From NCBI GenBank assembly GCA_944392315.1, contig CALXWH010000010.1, positions 1 to 49,685 of the forward strand: DNA of 49,685 nt, written 5' to 3'. Within the stretch, counting starts at the first letter, position 1. Every line of letters starts with the position of its first letter. This document shows positions 8,244 to 16,891 of the stretch, one piece after another. The notes under the pieces were generated by a model. The model had not been told where the DNA came from. It ran no database searches and was given only the letters and a program-made list of their open reading frames with translations. The translations under genes were made by a program, and so were the position numbers. Origin of the DNA: an uncultured Alphaproteobacteria bacterium. GTDB taxonomy: Bacteria; Pseudomonadota; Alphaproteobacteria; RF32; CAG-239.

Positions 8244-9602
8244 ATGAAGACAAAAATAGCAATCATCTGCCTAATAGTAGGATTAACAACAGGATATGCA
8301 AATCCAGCAAATGCCTTAATTTTGGATGCAGCAACATTAGCAGCAAAAATTAGTGAGTGGGTAGGAAAAATAACAGACGCCACAACAAAAGTGACCCAAC
8401 AAGTATCTCAAGTAAAGCAAATGACATCACAAGGCTTTAATAAAGAAGAGCTTTTCGGTATAGCGGAAGAGTACGCTACAAGTTACGGAAAAGATTTGCT
8501 GAAAACAAAAATGAAAAAAATAGTAGATGGAACTAAAAAGAAAAACCGAGACAAGATGGAAACAGAAAAGGAAGCCTATGTAGAAGCTCAAAATGCCTAC
8601 TATGATGAAAAAATCGGAATAATGGATGAAAGCATCAAAGAAACCGAGAATGCACGTAATGAAGCAACCACAGCGCGAACACAAAAACAAGCAGAAGTTG
8701 AACAAAAAAAGAGCTATTATGAGAGTGTCAGGGGAAATCCGGCAGAAGAGGCAAAAGCATATGATGAATACATGAAAGCTCAGATGGAGTATGATGAGTT
8801 AGATACAACCTGCCAAGAATTTGATGTATTACTAGAAAATTTGGAAATACAAAGAAGTGTATTACAAGAAGAAAAAGCAAAGGTAGGAACAGCAGATGAT
8901 CCACAATATGCATTATATGAAAAACGTCTGGAAGAAATGGATAGTGAAATAGAAGAGGCAGATGGAGAAGGCGGAAAAGAAGAAATAGTAAATAAATCTA
9001 GCGGCAATGAAGCAGAATGGGATGATGAGGACGTTGTAGAAAAATTCTCACCCACAGAGAAGGATTATACGGACTTTTTAGAGAGATATTTCTATAATCC
9101 AGAGGATTTGTCTGCGGCAGGAGAAAATGTACGTGTTGAATATCAAACAAAAATAGACGCCGTTACCAGAGAAAGAAGATTTCTGCTCGTAAACAGTGCA
9201 GCGCACTTATTGCAAGTATCAGCAACGCTAAGAAGAGAAATTCCTGTACGTAGTGAAATTATAGATGAGATGTTCCAAAACACCCCAGCCTCTACCGGAG
9301 AATTGGAAGCGATATCCTCATATTCAGCGACAAGAATAGAGAATATGAAAGCGCTGCTGATGTATGCAAAACTTCAGAGTGCAAGATTACAGTATATGGC
9401 AGCTAAACAATTACTTAGCGTTGATGCCGTAAAAGTGCCAAACGGAAATTATTCTGATTTTGACTTGGAGAAATACATCCTAACCAAAGAAGACGTGGAT
9501 AAGGCGATTGAAGAAGCCAACACAGCCAACAGCGGTGTGTCGGATGTTGAAGATAATTATGAAGTAAATGCGGGAGACTACCAATGGTTAACAAACAACT
9601 GA
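8244..9602 (+). CDS. Exported coiled-coil protein, VirB5-like
   Basis: This 452 aa protein has a signal peptide ending near residue 25 (ANA/LIL). The mature start LILDAATLAAKISEWV resembles the N-terminal helix of VirB5-type proteins. Two long coiled-coil stretches follow (about 90-240), rich in Lys, Glu and Gln. An acidic linker comes next, then a helical C-terminal domain (about 275-420) with an RERRFLLVNSAAHLLQ segment. AGGAGG lies just upstream of the ATG. The end overlaps the next gene by 19 bases. Function is inferred only from context. Confidence 0.55.
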   Translation: MKTKIAIICLIVGLTTGYANPANALILDAATLAAKISEWVGKITDATTKVTQQVSQVKQMTSQGFNKEELFGIAEEYATSYGKDLLKTKMKKIVDGTKKKNRDKMETEKEAYVEAQNAYYDEKIGIMDESIKETENARNEATTARTQKQAEVEQKKSYYESVRGNPAEEAKAYDEYMKAQMEYDELDTTCQEFDVLLENLEIQRSVLQEEKAKVGTADDPQYALYEKRLEEMDSEIEEADGEGGKEEIVNKSSGNEAEWDDEDVVEKFSPTEKDYTDFLERYFYNPEDLSAAGENVRVEYQTKIDAVTRERRFLLVNSAAHLLQVSATLRREIPVRSEIIDEMFQNTPASTGELEAISSYSATRIENMKALLMYAKLQSARLQYMAAKQLLSVDAVKVPNGNYSDFDLEKYILTKEDVDKAIEEANTANSGVSDVEDNYEVNAGDYQWLTNN

Positions 9603-12600
9603 GAGTGCTACAAAGCCTAATCTTAAGTGTATTTATCTTAGGAGCAGGGATACAAGAAGCCAAAGCGTTTTTGTTTTTGCCACCGATGCCATGGGATATT
9701 GAAGTAGATATTCCGGGCAACGCCAATAAAATTGTATCCAATTTAAAAGCGGCATATCGTCAGGCACAAACCATAAAGTCTGAGCTCAACAGCCAAAAAC
9801 TGGAGATTTTAAAGAAAGGCCAAGCCTTTTTAAAGACGAAGTTTAATAAATATGCAGAAAAAGGCAAGAACAAAGCTCCGGGAAAAGGCGCTCTTCGTAA
9901 TAGCGAGTTATTGCATATCACCAAAGGTGGATTAGATGAAGAAGAGAACTTTAACGCATTTCATACTCTATTTTTCATATATCCGGCCAAGAGCGAATAT
10001 CCGGATAACTATCCGGCCGTAAAACAAGCCTATAAGAGAAAAGCCAATGAGTATAAGCAAGACGTGATTATGGAAACATATTTGGCAGGCCGTGTCACAG
10101 AAAATTATTTAGCTTTAGTTGAAAAGACCATTGAACGCCTAGATAATTGCCAAAAGGGAATGTACACAGAAGCAGAAATGGCTGAACATTGTGTATTCTT
10201 TGGTTTACAGATGGCCTATGTAGAGCCAGAAAAAGCAAATTTAGATAATGAAGGAAGTCCGGAAGACAGCACCAATCCTGGTCAATATGGTGAAGTTATG
10301 AATGCCTATATTGTAACAACCGTATATGATAGGTTAATGCGTATTGTTGAAGACCTGACAGGAACGGAAGCGCAATTTTTATCAGCTATGCAAATTGATG
10401 GTGTAGACCCAATAGAGCCGGAGGAGCAAAGTTCTGCAGAAGATTATTTAGATAAAGGATATCGCTTTGCATACACAGACAGCAGAAATTATGCTTTAGC
10501 AACAGGGACAATGCTGGGAGGAGATTACATTCGTAGCCAAGAATGTAAGAACGGCGGTAAAAATTGTCCGGAACAAAATGAGGATAAGACCGAAATTAAG
10601 AACACAGATGATACGGCAATTTTAGGAAAGCTTCAACCGATTGAGGATCAGTTGAGTCAAGCTATGAATTTGCATAATTTGAAATCACAGTTAGCCGAAT
10701 ATAAAACTCAATACAGAAAATACCTAAAATCAAAAGAAATACACGATAGAATGATGAAAGTATTGGAAAAGAGTGATAATAGTGTTGTAGACTTTTTGAA
10801 CAGATACAGCGGCGGCAAAGGATCGGAAATTTGGTATGGAGGAAGTAAACCGTCCAAAGTAAATGAGCATGAAAGTCGTGGTGGTTTATCAAAAGATGTT
10901 ATTGTGGAATATCAAGAAGATACGACAGATAAACTGATTGGAACTGATTCCGATGAATGTAGTGGATTTTATGAAAGCTGCCCGGATGGTTACAAAAAAG
11001 GAGAGCCATGCACCTACACAGACAACACTGGCAAAACAGTGACAAGCGCAACAATGTTTGCTTGTGTACTAGACACAGTAACTTCTGATACAGAACCTGT
11101 TGATGATCCAAAAGTTTCCTATGAACCAAAATTAGAAGAAGACTATAGTATCGCCGGCAGTAATAACACCAGAGAGTATAATGATACAGATTATCTGAAG
11201 GATGGCAATCAAGCTGAAGAGATAGAAACAGATAACAGGATCAAAGCCGAAAAGAACTGGCGCATCGGTTATGATAAGATTATGAAATTAACCGAAGACG
11301 GAACCTTAAAATTTGAACCATGGAATGATCAAAAGAATTTGCAGTCAGAATATCTGCGCAACAAATACCGTAACATCCGTATGATAATTAAAACAGCAGA
11401 TCAAGGTATGCTATCACAACGTGTGGCAAAAGTTTTAGCCGATAGTAGTGGAAATGTCGGACCAATTGAAGAAGTTCTGCCCGCAGTATCTGCTTGCAAA
11501 CTAACAACAGATGCAACAAAAAGTGATGCTTTTAATGCAGCATGTACAAGCCAAGGATACAGTGGTTCATGCTCGGGTAGCGGTGATACGGCATCATGTT
11601 CCGCAAAGAAAACGATTACTTGCACATGCTATGATTCTGACGGAAATCCATATTCATGTAGCAAAACTTTAACTTGTAATATTAGTGGTAGCAATGATAC
11701 TGGTATAATATCCGGCTCCAGAGAAGAAACATGTGCCAAAGTATCTGTTCCGATCAGATATAGCCAAACAATTAAAAGTTTGAATGGTGGCTGTGATTTC
11801 ACTAAAGCTAGCAGTGACTATACCGCTGTTGAAGATAAAAGCGGAAAATGTCCTGGAAATTGGGATTTAACAACCAAATTCCTTGTAAATAGATATATTC
11901 CGGGTGTAACGGCAAGCTGGAAGCATGGTGGAGGCTATGAGGGAACCTGTCCAACATCATTAGATGCTCAAAACAAGCACCTATATGAAAATACTCACGC
12001 TGCCAAAAGAGTTGTTGCATCTGATCATTTCCAAGAGCTTTTGGATTTGCGTAAACAATTAGAAGCGCAATTAAAAGCCTTTATACAACAGTATGAAAAT
12101 GATATAAGCGCTTTAAAATCAGAGCTCCGTACAACGATAGCTCAACGAAGTGAGTATGGGCAAAAACTAAGTGATGCCACAGATATTAAAAATGAGGCAG
12201 TTCAACAGCGACAGCGTTCTTTAAAGCGCGTAGATGCAATTATCTCGCAGATAGAAGAACTAGAAAATAGGGTAGATGAATTACAAGCACGTTTAGACGA
12301 AAGAAGTCCAAAACCAAAGAGTCTACAAAAAGAAATAGAGTCACTTGAAATTGGTGCCGGTGAGGACTTAGACAAATTTGAAAAGCCGACATTAGCTCAA
12401 AGGATTGGTCAAATACCGGCTCTCCGAGAAGAATTAGCATATATCTGCTATAATTCCCCGACAGATGAGGCGTACGAAGTATGCGATCCATATAGAGCGA
12501 CAGAAAACAAAGAAAATCCTTATAACGAAAATACACGTGAAGAGGACAAGTTTGATAAGATTTCTGATTTACATAAAGTAATCACGGCTAAAAACACAGA

Positions 12601-14986
12601 AATTGACAGTGCACAATCTATAATGAAAATTCTGCAAGACAAAATAGATTCGCTAAATACACAATTGGAAAACACAGCAACAAAATTTGCAGAAGACTAC
12701 ATTCAAAAATCGGAAGAGGGTCAAGCTGAATTAGAAGCCGCCAACAAGGTATTTGAGGATAAGCTAGAAACTAAAGAAGATGGCTCCGAGCCGGATAGAA
12801 TGGTTAGTGAAAACAGAGAATGGTGCAAACGTTATGGCCCAATAGGTTTAATATGCAGAGAACACAGTAGTGAATATAAATATGATAACCTAAGTTGGAC
12901 CATGGCACGCGTGATGTTTGGATCAGGAGAGTCAAACAGTGAAGGCGATGTGAAAGGCGAATTGCCAAACATTGTAAAAGATACCATTAACCAACGCTGG
13001 TTCTCTAGCAATAGTTGGATTAGCAATGCTGCCACTAAATTAACACAAGCCGGTGTTGTCAGAAAATTTGTGGTAGAGGGTGGTGTTTTAGCATCCTACG
13101 GTGTTCCGGATGGCCTATATACACCAAGCCTTTTAGCTCAAAAGATAAAAGAAAAATCAGTAGAAGAAGCCAAGGCTGATTTGGCAGAAGGTGACAATGC
13201 TTACATCAACAAAGCAGATAAAATCGTAAAAGACGAAATAGATGCAGCTATTGATGAAGTTACAGAAGTTATGGAAGAGTGGGGTGTAACCGGAGAAGAA
13301 GGCAAAGAAGCCGACCCTGCAATTTATGAGCATGATAACTATGCGGCAGACGGAGCAACAGAAGGAGAACAAGCCGTAACAGCAAGGCATTATCAATTAT
13401 TGGAAGACTTAAAGCAAGCTGAAAATCAAAGCATTCTTGATGCTGCAGAAATTGATTTGCAAGAAGTCTTTGGCATACCTGATAATGTTGCAACAGACGA
13501 TGACTACTTTGCAGCTTTACCGGCAAGAGGCTACTATAAAGGAGTAAATACTTTCGCCCAGTTTGGTCGCGAAAATGGAAAATTCGTCTTTGATGAAAAT
13601 GACGGGCGTGACTACCGAGCCCCAAGAAAACCATTATTAAACTTAGCTCCGGTAAGAGAAGTCTTTTACTTTAGTGCCTTAGATTATGATGATGTTCCGC
13701 AAAAAGACGGCAAACCATCATTATCAGCACTGGTAGATTTAAAATATAAGGGCACAGAAAACGCCGTAGAATATTTACCGGAAACATGGAGATATTTATT
13801 GGCAACACCAAACTTAAGACCGGGAACAGAAAAATATCAACACACTTTTGTAGAGCGCGCTTATGGTTTGGATAAACTGAAAAAATATCTAAACAATGAG
13901 GGCGTAGAAGGAGCAGAAGAGTGGCACTATAGAACGATTATAGACCGAGCAGGAGTTTATCCATGCAAATTAGGTGGTAAAATAATAGATATTGCTGGTG
14001 GCGATAATGTTGGGGATATCCAGTTTAAGCGCCGCACCTCAATGCCGGCAGATATAGCCAAAATTGAGGATTGCCAAGAAGTATTAGCCTATAAAAACGG
14101 TGTACGTCACTTGTTGGCAGATCACGATGCCAAAGATGATAGTAAATCTAAAGCACTACAAGGAAGTTTAGGAAATATATCCGAACCAATGTACAATAAG
14201 TACAGTGAGCTAGGACAATTACTAAATGGTGACTTGCAATATCGTCCATTGTTAAGAAATATTTATGATTATTTACTTGATGAAAACAACCAAGAAAATA
14301 ACATAGAGCGTCAGCGAGCAGATACAGCAGTCTTTAAGCGTAATGTGATAGGTTCTTTCTTAGAGGCCGTAAATGCAGAGCATACTGCGGAAAAGGCTTT
14401 AGAGCAGAATAAAGAAGACGCCATAGATATGTTGAAAAATTTATGTACACAGCTTCACAATTTTGGCGAAAGCGTCAATGGCGAAAGTTGTGCAGATAGT
14501 GAAGACAGCGAATGTACAGAAAATATTGCGACAAGCTGCGCTGAATATATTATGGAAAATGGAGGTTTGGCAAAAGATTCTGCAGATGACGTATATGATG
14601 TAGATTGCGCAAAATCAAGCACTGGTTCATATTATGAAACCATATTCTGCAAACTAAATGACTTAAAGGATGAAGCGGTTAAAAAAGCAGAAAATGGATA
14701 CAGCGATGAAAATGGCGAGTATGAAGGATATAACGAAGTGAAAGGAATGGAAGGAAACGAAAAGGTAGAAGAGCGTAAACAACAAATAGAAAACTACATT
14801 ACAGTTTTCACAGAAACTGATCCGGACGAAATATCCAACATTCAGCCAAATGCAACACCGGAAGCAGTAGCAGAAGATGTAAAAGAAGCTCAAGCAAACC
14901 GTGAGGCATCTTTAGATGCAACAGAAGAAGGTCTGACATCTATGGATAATCAAAGCCAAGCTGTACCTTACGCACCGATATACTAA
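9584..14986 (+). CDS. Giant exported coiled-coil protein of the T4SS locus
   Basis: This 1800 aa protein has a signal peptide ending AKA/F at residue 28 and no later obvious membrane helix. The N-terminal 260 residues are helical and similar in style to the upstream VirB5-like proteins. Two Cys-rich segments follow: about residues 635-735, with many C-x-C and C-x2-6-C pairs in a Ser/Thr/Gly-rich setting, and about 1619-1692. Between them are coiled coils at about 815-910 and 1005-1062. The cysteine content suggests disulfide-stabilised modules in the periplasm or outside the cell. It overlaps the previous gene by 19 bases and sits 19 bases before virB8, so it is part of the operon. It is not VirB6, because the multiple membrane helices of that family are absent. 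Function unknown; a surface or pilus-associated role is an inference. Confidence 0.6.
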   Translation: MVNKQLRVLQSLILSVFILGAGIQEAKAFLFLPPMPWDIEVDIPGNANKIVSNLKAAYRQAQTIKSELNSQKLEILKKGQAFLKTKFNKYAEKGKNKAPGKGALRNSELLHITKGGLDEEENFNAFHTLFFIYPAKSEYPDNYPAVKQAYKRKANEYKQDVIMETYLAGRVTENYLALVEKTIERLDNCQKGMYTEAEMAEHCVFFGLQMAYVEPEKANLDNEGSPEDSTNPGQYGEVMNAYIVTTVYDRLMRIVEDLTGTEAQFLSAMQIDGVDPIEPEEQSSAEDYLDKGYRFAYTDSRNYALATGTMLGGDYIRSQECKNGGKNCPEQNEDKTEIKNTDDTAILGKLQPIEDQLSQAMNLHNLKSQLAEYKTQYRKYLKSKEIHDRMMKVLEKSDNSVVDFLNRYSGGKGSEIWYGGSKPSKVNEHESRGGLSKDVIVEYQEDTTDKLIGTDSDECSGFYESCPDGYKKGEPCTYTDNTGKTVTSATMFACVLDTVTSDTEPVDDPKVSYEPKLEEDYSIAGSNNTREYNDTDYLKDGNQAEEIETDNRIKAEKNWRIGYDKIMKLTEDGTLKFEPWNDQKNLQSEYLRNKYRNIRMIIKTADQGMLSQRVAKVLADSSGNVGPIEEVLPAVSACKLTTDATKSDAFNAACTSQGYSGSCSGSGDTASCSAKKTITCTCYDSDGNPYSCSKTLTCNISGSNDTGIISGSREETCAKVSVPIRYSQTIKSLNGGCDFTKASSDYTAVEDKSGKCPGNWDLTTKFLVNRYIPGVTASWKHGGGYEGTCPTSLDAQNKHLYENTHAAKRVVASDHFQELLDLRKQLEAQLKAFIQQYENDISALKSELRTTIAQRSEYGQKLSDATDIKNEAVQQRQRSLKRVDAIISQIEELENRVDELQARLDERSPKPKSLQKEIESLEIGAGEDLDKFEKPTLAQRIGQIPALREELAYICYNSPTDEAYEVCDPYRATENKENPYNENTREEDKFDKISDLHKVITAKNTEIDSAQSIMKILQDKIDSLNTQLENTATKFAEDYIQKSEEGQAELEAANKVFEDKLETKEDGSEPDRMVSENREWCKRYGPIGLICREHSSEYKYDNLSWTMARVMFGSGESNSEGDVKGELPNIVKDTINQRWFSSNSWISNAATKLTQAGVVRKFVVEGGVLASYGVPDGLYTPSLLAQKIKEKSVEEAKADLAEGDNAYINKADKIVKDEIDAAIDEVTEVMEEWGVTGEEGKEADPAIYEHDNYAADGATEGEQAVTARHYQLLEDLKQAENQSILDAAEIDLQEVFGIPDNVATDDDYFAALPARGYYKGVNTFAQFGRENGKFVFDENDGRDYRAPRKPLLNLAPVREVFYFSALDYDDVPQKDGKPSLSALVDLKYKGTENAVEYLPETWRYLLATPNLRPGTEKYQHTFVERAYGLDKLKKYLNNEGVEGAEEWHYRTIIDRAGVYPCKLGGKIIDIAGGDNVGDIQFKRRTSMPADIAKIEDCQEVLAYKNGVRHLLADHDAKDDSKSKALQGSLGNISEPMYNKYSELGQLLNGDLQYRPLLRNIYDYLLDENNQENNIERQRADTAVFKRNVIGSFLEAVNAEHTAEKALEQNKEDAIDMLKNLCTQLHNFGESVNGESCADSEDSECTENIATSCAEYIMENGGLAKDSADDVYDVDCAKSSTGSYYETIFCKLNDLKDEAVKKAENGYSDENGEYEGYNEVKGMEGNEKVEERKQQIENYITVFTETDPDEISNIQPNATPEAVAEDVKEAQANREASLDATEEGLTSMDNQSQAVPYAPIY

Positions 14987-15005
14987 AGAGGAAAAATAGC
15001 AAAGA

Positions 15006-15764
15006 ATGGTTAATTTAACAAATCAAAAAGTTCTGCAAATAACAGACAAAGGGAAGTCCAAAGATGCGCCGGCTTTTATTACCGAAGACGTGATAGAGGT
15101 AAAACGAGCAAAATTGATTTATTACAAGTGGATAAGCCGACTAATGGCGCTACTTGCAACCATTTCTTTGCTATATGGTGTTTGTGCAACACTGTCAATA
15201 CTGAAATTAGCACCTGAAATCATAATAGATCCACAGCTTTTTGTACGGTTATCTGATTCTGAATCTTTAGTTAAAAGAGAAAGAGTAGATAGATGGATGG
15301 AGTCTCGTGAAAAGATGATGGTAAATTTCATGAAACAGTATGTAGAGCTCCGGAATACATATATCAAAGATGAAAAGGAAATGAACAATCGTTGGTTATG
15401 GGGAGGTTTAGTTTCATATTTATCAACCTATCCGGTATACAAAGAGTTTGAAAAAGTCTTTCCCAAATTAAAAGAAGAGATGCAGGAAAAAGAAGCTAGT
15501 CGTTCAGTAGAAATCCTCTCAGTAGAGCGCACGGGTGGAGAAAACAGTAATACATGGAAAATAGAATTTAAGACATACGACTTTACGTTTAAACAAAATA
15601 GATTAAGCCGGCGTGCAAGCGTAAAACCGATTATAGAAGAAAGATATTGGACGGCAAACGTCCGTGGGTATGTTGATCCCAACAGAAGAACAGCATACAG
15701 ACGTCTGCTAAACCCTCTGGGATTTGTGGTATATAGTTATTTCCAAAGTGAAATAGAGACTTAA
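15006..15764 (+). CDS. virB8: VirB8-like inner-membrane assembly protein (copy 1)
   Basis: VirB8 is a bitopic inner-membrane protein that nucleates T4SS assembly. This 252 aa protein has a cytoplasmic N-terminus, one membrane helix (about residues 40-65) and a periplasmic alpha/beta domain with the run FMKQYVELRNTYI. It ends in NPLGFVVYSY, which matches the closing strand of the VirB8 fold, where N-P-x-G-F is typical. AGAGGA lies before ATG 15006. A second VirB8-like gene follows about 350 bases after it ends; the two share the VELRNTYI/VLLRNTFV and NPLGF segments but are clearly diverged. Confidence 0.85.
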   Translation: MVNLTNQKVLQITDKGKSKDAPAFITEDVIEVKRAKLIYYKWISRLMALLATISLLYGVCATLSILKLAPEIIIDPQLFVRLSDSESLVKRERVDRWMESREKMMVNFMKQYVELRNTYIKDEKEMNNRWLWGGLVSYLSTYPVYKEFEKVFPKLKEEMQEKEASRSVEILSVERTGGENSNTWKIEFKTYDFTFKQNRLSRRASVKPIIEERYWTANVRGYVDPNRRTAYRRLLNPLGFVVYSYFQSEIET

Positions 15765-15907
15765 AAAATTTTTAAGTATTCATAGTGTAAGATGTATATA
15801 AAACAATTTAGCCTGTTGATAAGTCGCGCCAATTTGTTTTCTAGTTAGACTTTTAAAAATAAAAGTTCTAATTATAAATAGATGGAAAATTATTTAGAGG
15901 GTTAATC

Positions 15908-16099
15908 ATGTATTATAAAGCATTAGTAATTGGTTTCGCTGTGTTAATATTAGCGGCATGCAATTTGGTAGGTAGCTATTATGAACCAGAACCTGTTGGT
16001 ATCGGTAAAGATGTATATGAATTAAAATTATCACCATGTGCATGCATAGAAGTAGAATTACCCAAAACTTTGCCAGATTGGTTTAAGGCAATCAGCTAA
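15908..16099 (+). CDS. virB7: Small VirB7-like lipoprotein
   Basis: This 63 aa protein has a hydrophobic leader and the lipobox LAAC with the lipidated Cys at residue 18, leaving a 46-residue mature peptide. Two more cysteines lie in SPCACIEV. VirB7 is a short outer-membrane lipoprotein that stabilises VirB9 and forms part of the outer-membrane ring. Size, lipobox and position just before virB8-virB9-virB10, as in the Agrobacterium order, support the call. Motif identity is not demonstrated, and small lipoproteins are easily confused. GAGGG precedes the ATG. The 143-base gap upstream may contain a promoter, but none with good boxes was found. Confidence 0.6.
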   Translation: MYYKALVIGFAVLILAACNLVGSYYEPEPVGIGKDVYELKLSPCACIEVELPKTLPDWFKAIS

Positions 16100-16110
16100 G
16101 GTTAAAACAA

Positions 16111-16872
16111 ATGGTAGAGCAGGTATCTTCAGAAAATACAAAAAAACTTTTATTAGAGGGACAAGCTAATGAAAAGTCTCGTCCAAGGATGGCACGTCCT
16201 CATAATAAAAGAGGGAGTGCCGATGTAATTGTTGAAAATGCAACAGAAAAAAGATATTTATGGACGGCACGTGCATTTGCAATAATTTTTGCAGTGAGCT
16301 TGTGTTGTAATTTAATATTAACCTACGTTGTGTTTGCAATAATGCCGCTTTACCGTATTGAGCCTTATTTGTTTAGCTTTGCCGAGAAAAAAGACCAAAT
16401 CTACACAATCCATCCTGTTAAAAATATATATGATAACAAGTATTTAACAGAAATATTTGTTAGAGAGTATGTCTTGTTGCGTAATACTTTTGTAAATGAT
16501 GTAAACGAAATGGAACAACGCTGGGGTGCAGGAAGTACAATACAAGAAATGTCCTCACCTGGAGTGTATAGCAAATTCAAAGAAGAATTTGCTGATCAAG
16601 CAATTGATTTAATCAGAAATCACAATATAACACGTAACATTAAAATAGCTTCTGTGACAGAAGTTGGTGGAAAAAATGGCGAAGTATGGTGGCAAGTGGA
16701 ATTTAGGGTTGAAGATATGATGCCAGAGTTTGAAACACCGAGATTAAGTGTGTGGTTGGCTTCAGTAAAAATACAATATATATCTAAAAGGGTAACTTTT
16801 GGAGAAAGATTAAAAAATCCGCTAGGGTTTACAGTACTTGATTATAAGCAGGTACAAAGAAAGACAAACTGA
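16111..16872 (+). CDS. virB8: VirB8-like inner-membrane assembly protein (copy 2)
   Basis: This 253 aa protein has a basic cytoplasmic N-terminus of about 48 residues, one membrane helix (about 52-75) and a periplasmic domain. FVREYVLLRNTFVNDVNEMEQRW parallels copy 1, and NPLGFTVLDY marks the last strand of the fold. It starts 11 bases after the lipoprotein and ends 19 bases before virB9, giving the canonical virB7-virB8-virB9 order. A hetero-oligomer of two VirB8 proteins, or separate roles, is possible. Confidence 0.85.
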   Translation: MVEQVSSENTKKLLLEGQANEKSRPRMARPHNKRGSADVIVENATEKRYLWTARAFAIIFAVSLCCNLILTYVVFAIMPLYRIEPYLFSFAEKKDQIYTIHPVKNIYDNKYLTEIFVREYVLLRNTFVNDVNEMEQRWGAGSTIQEMSSPGVYSKFKEEFADQAIDLIRNHNITRNIKIASVTEVGGKNGEVWWQVEFRVEDMMPEFETPRLSVWLASVKIQYISKRVTFGERLKNPLGFTVLDYKQVQRKTN

Positions 16873-16891
16873 TTGTGTGTAGGATAATTAG

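Noticed and set aside
9584..14986. Identification of the 1800 aa protein as VirB6
   Set aside because: It has a signal peptide and coiled coils but none of the several membrane helices required.
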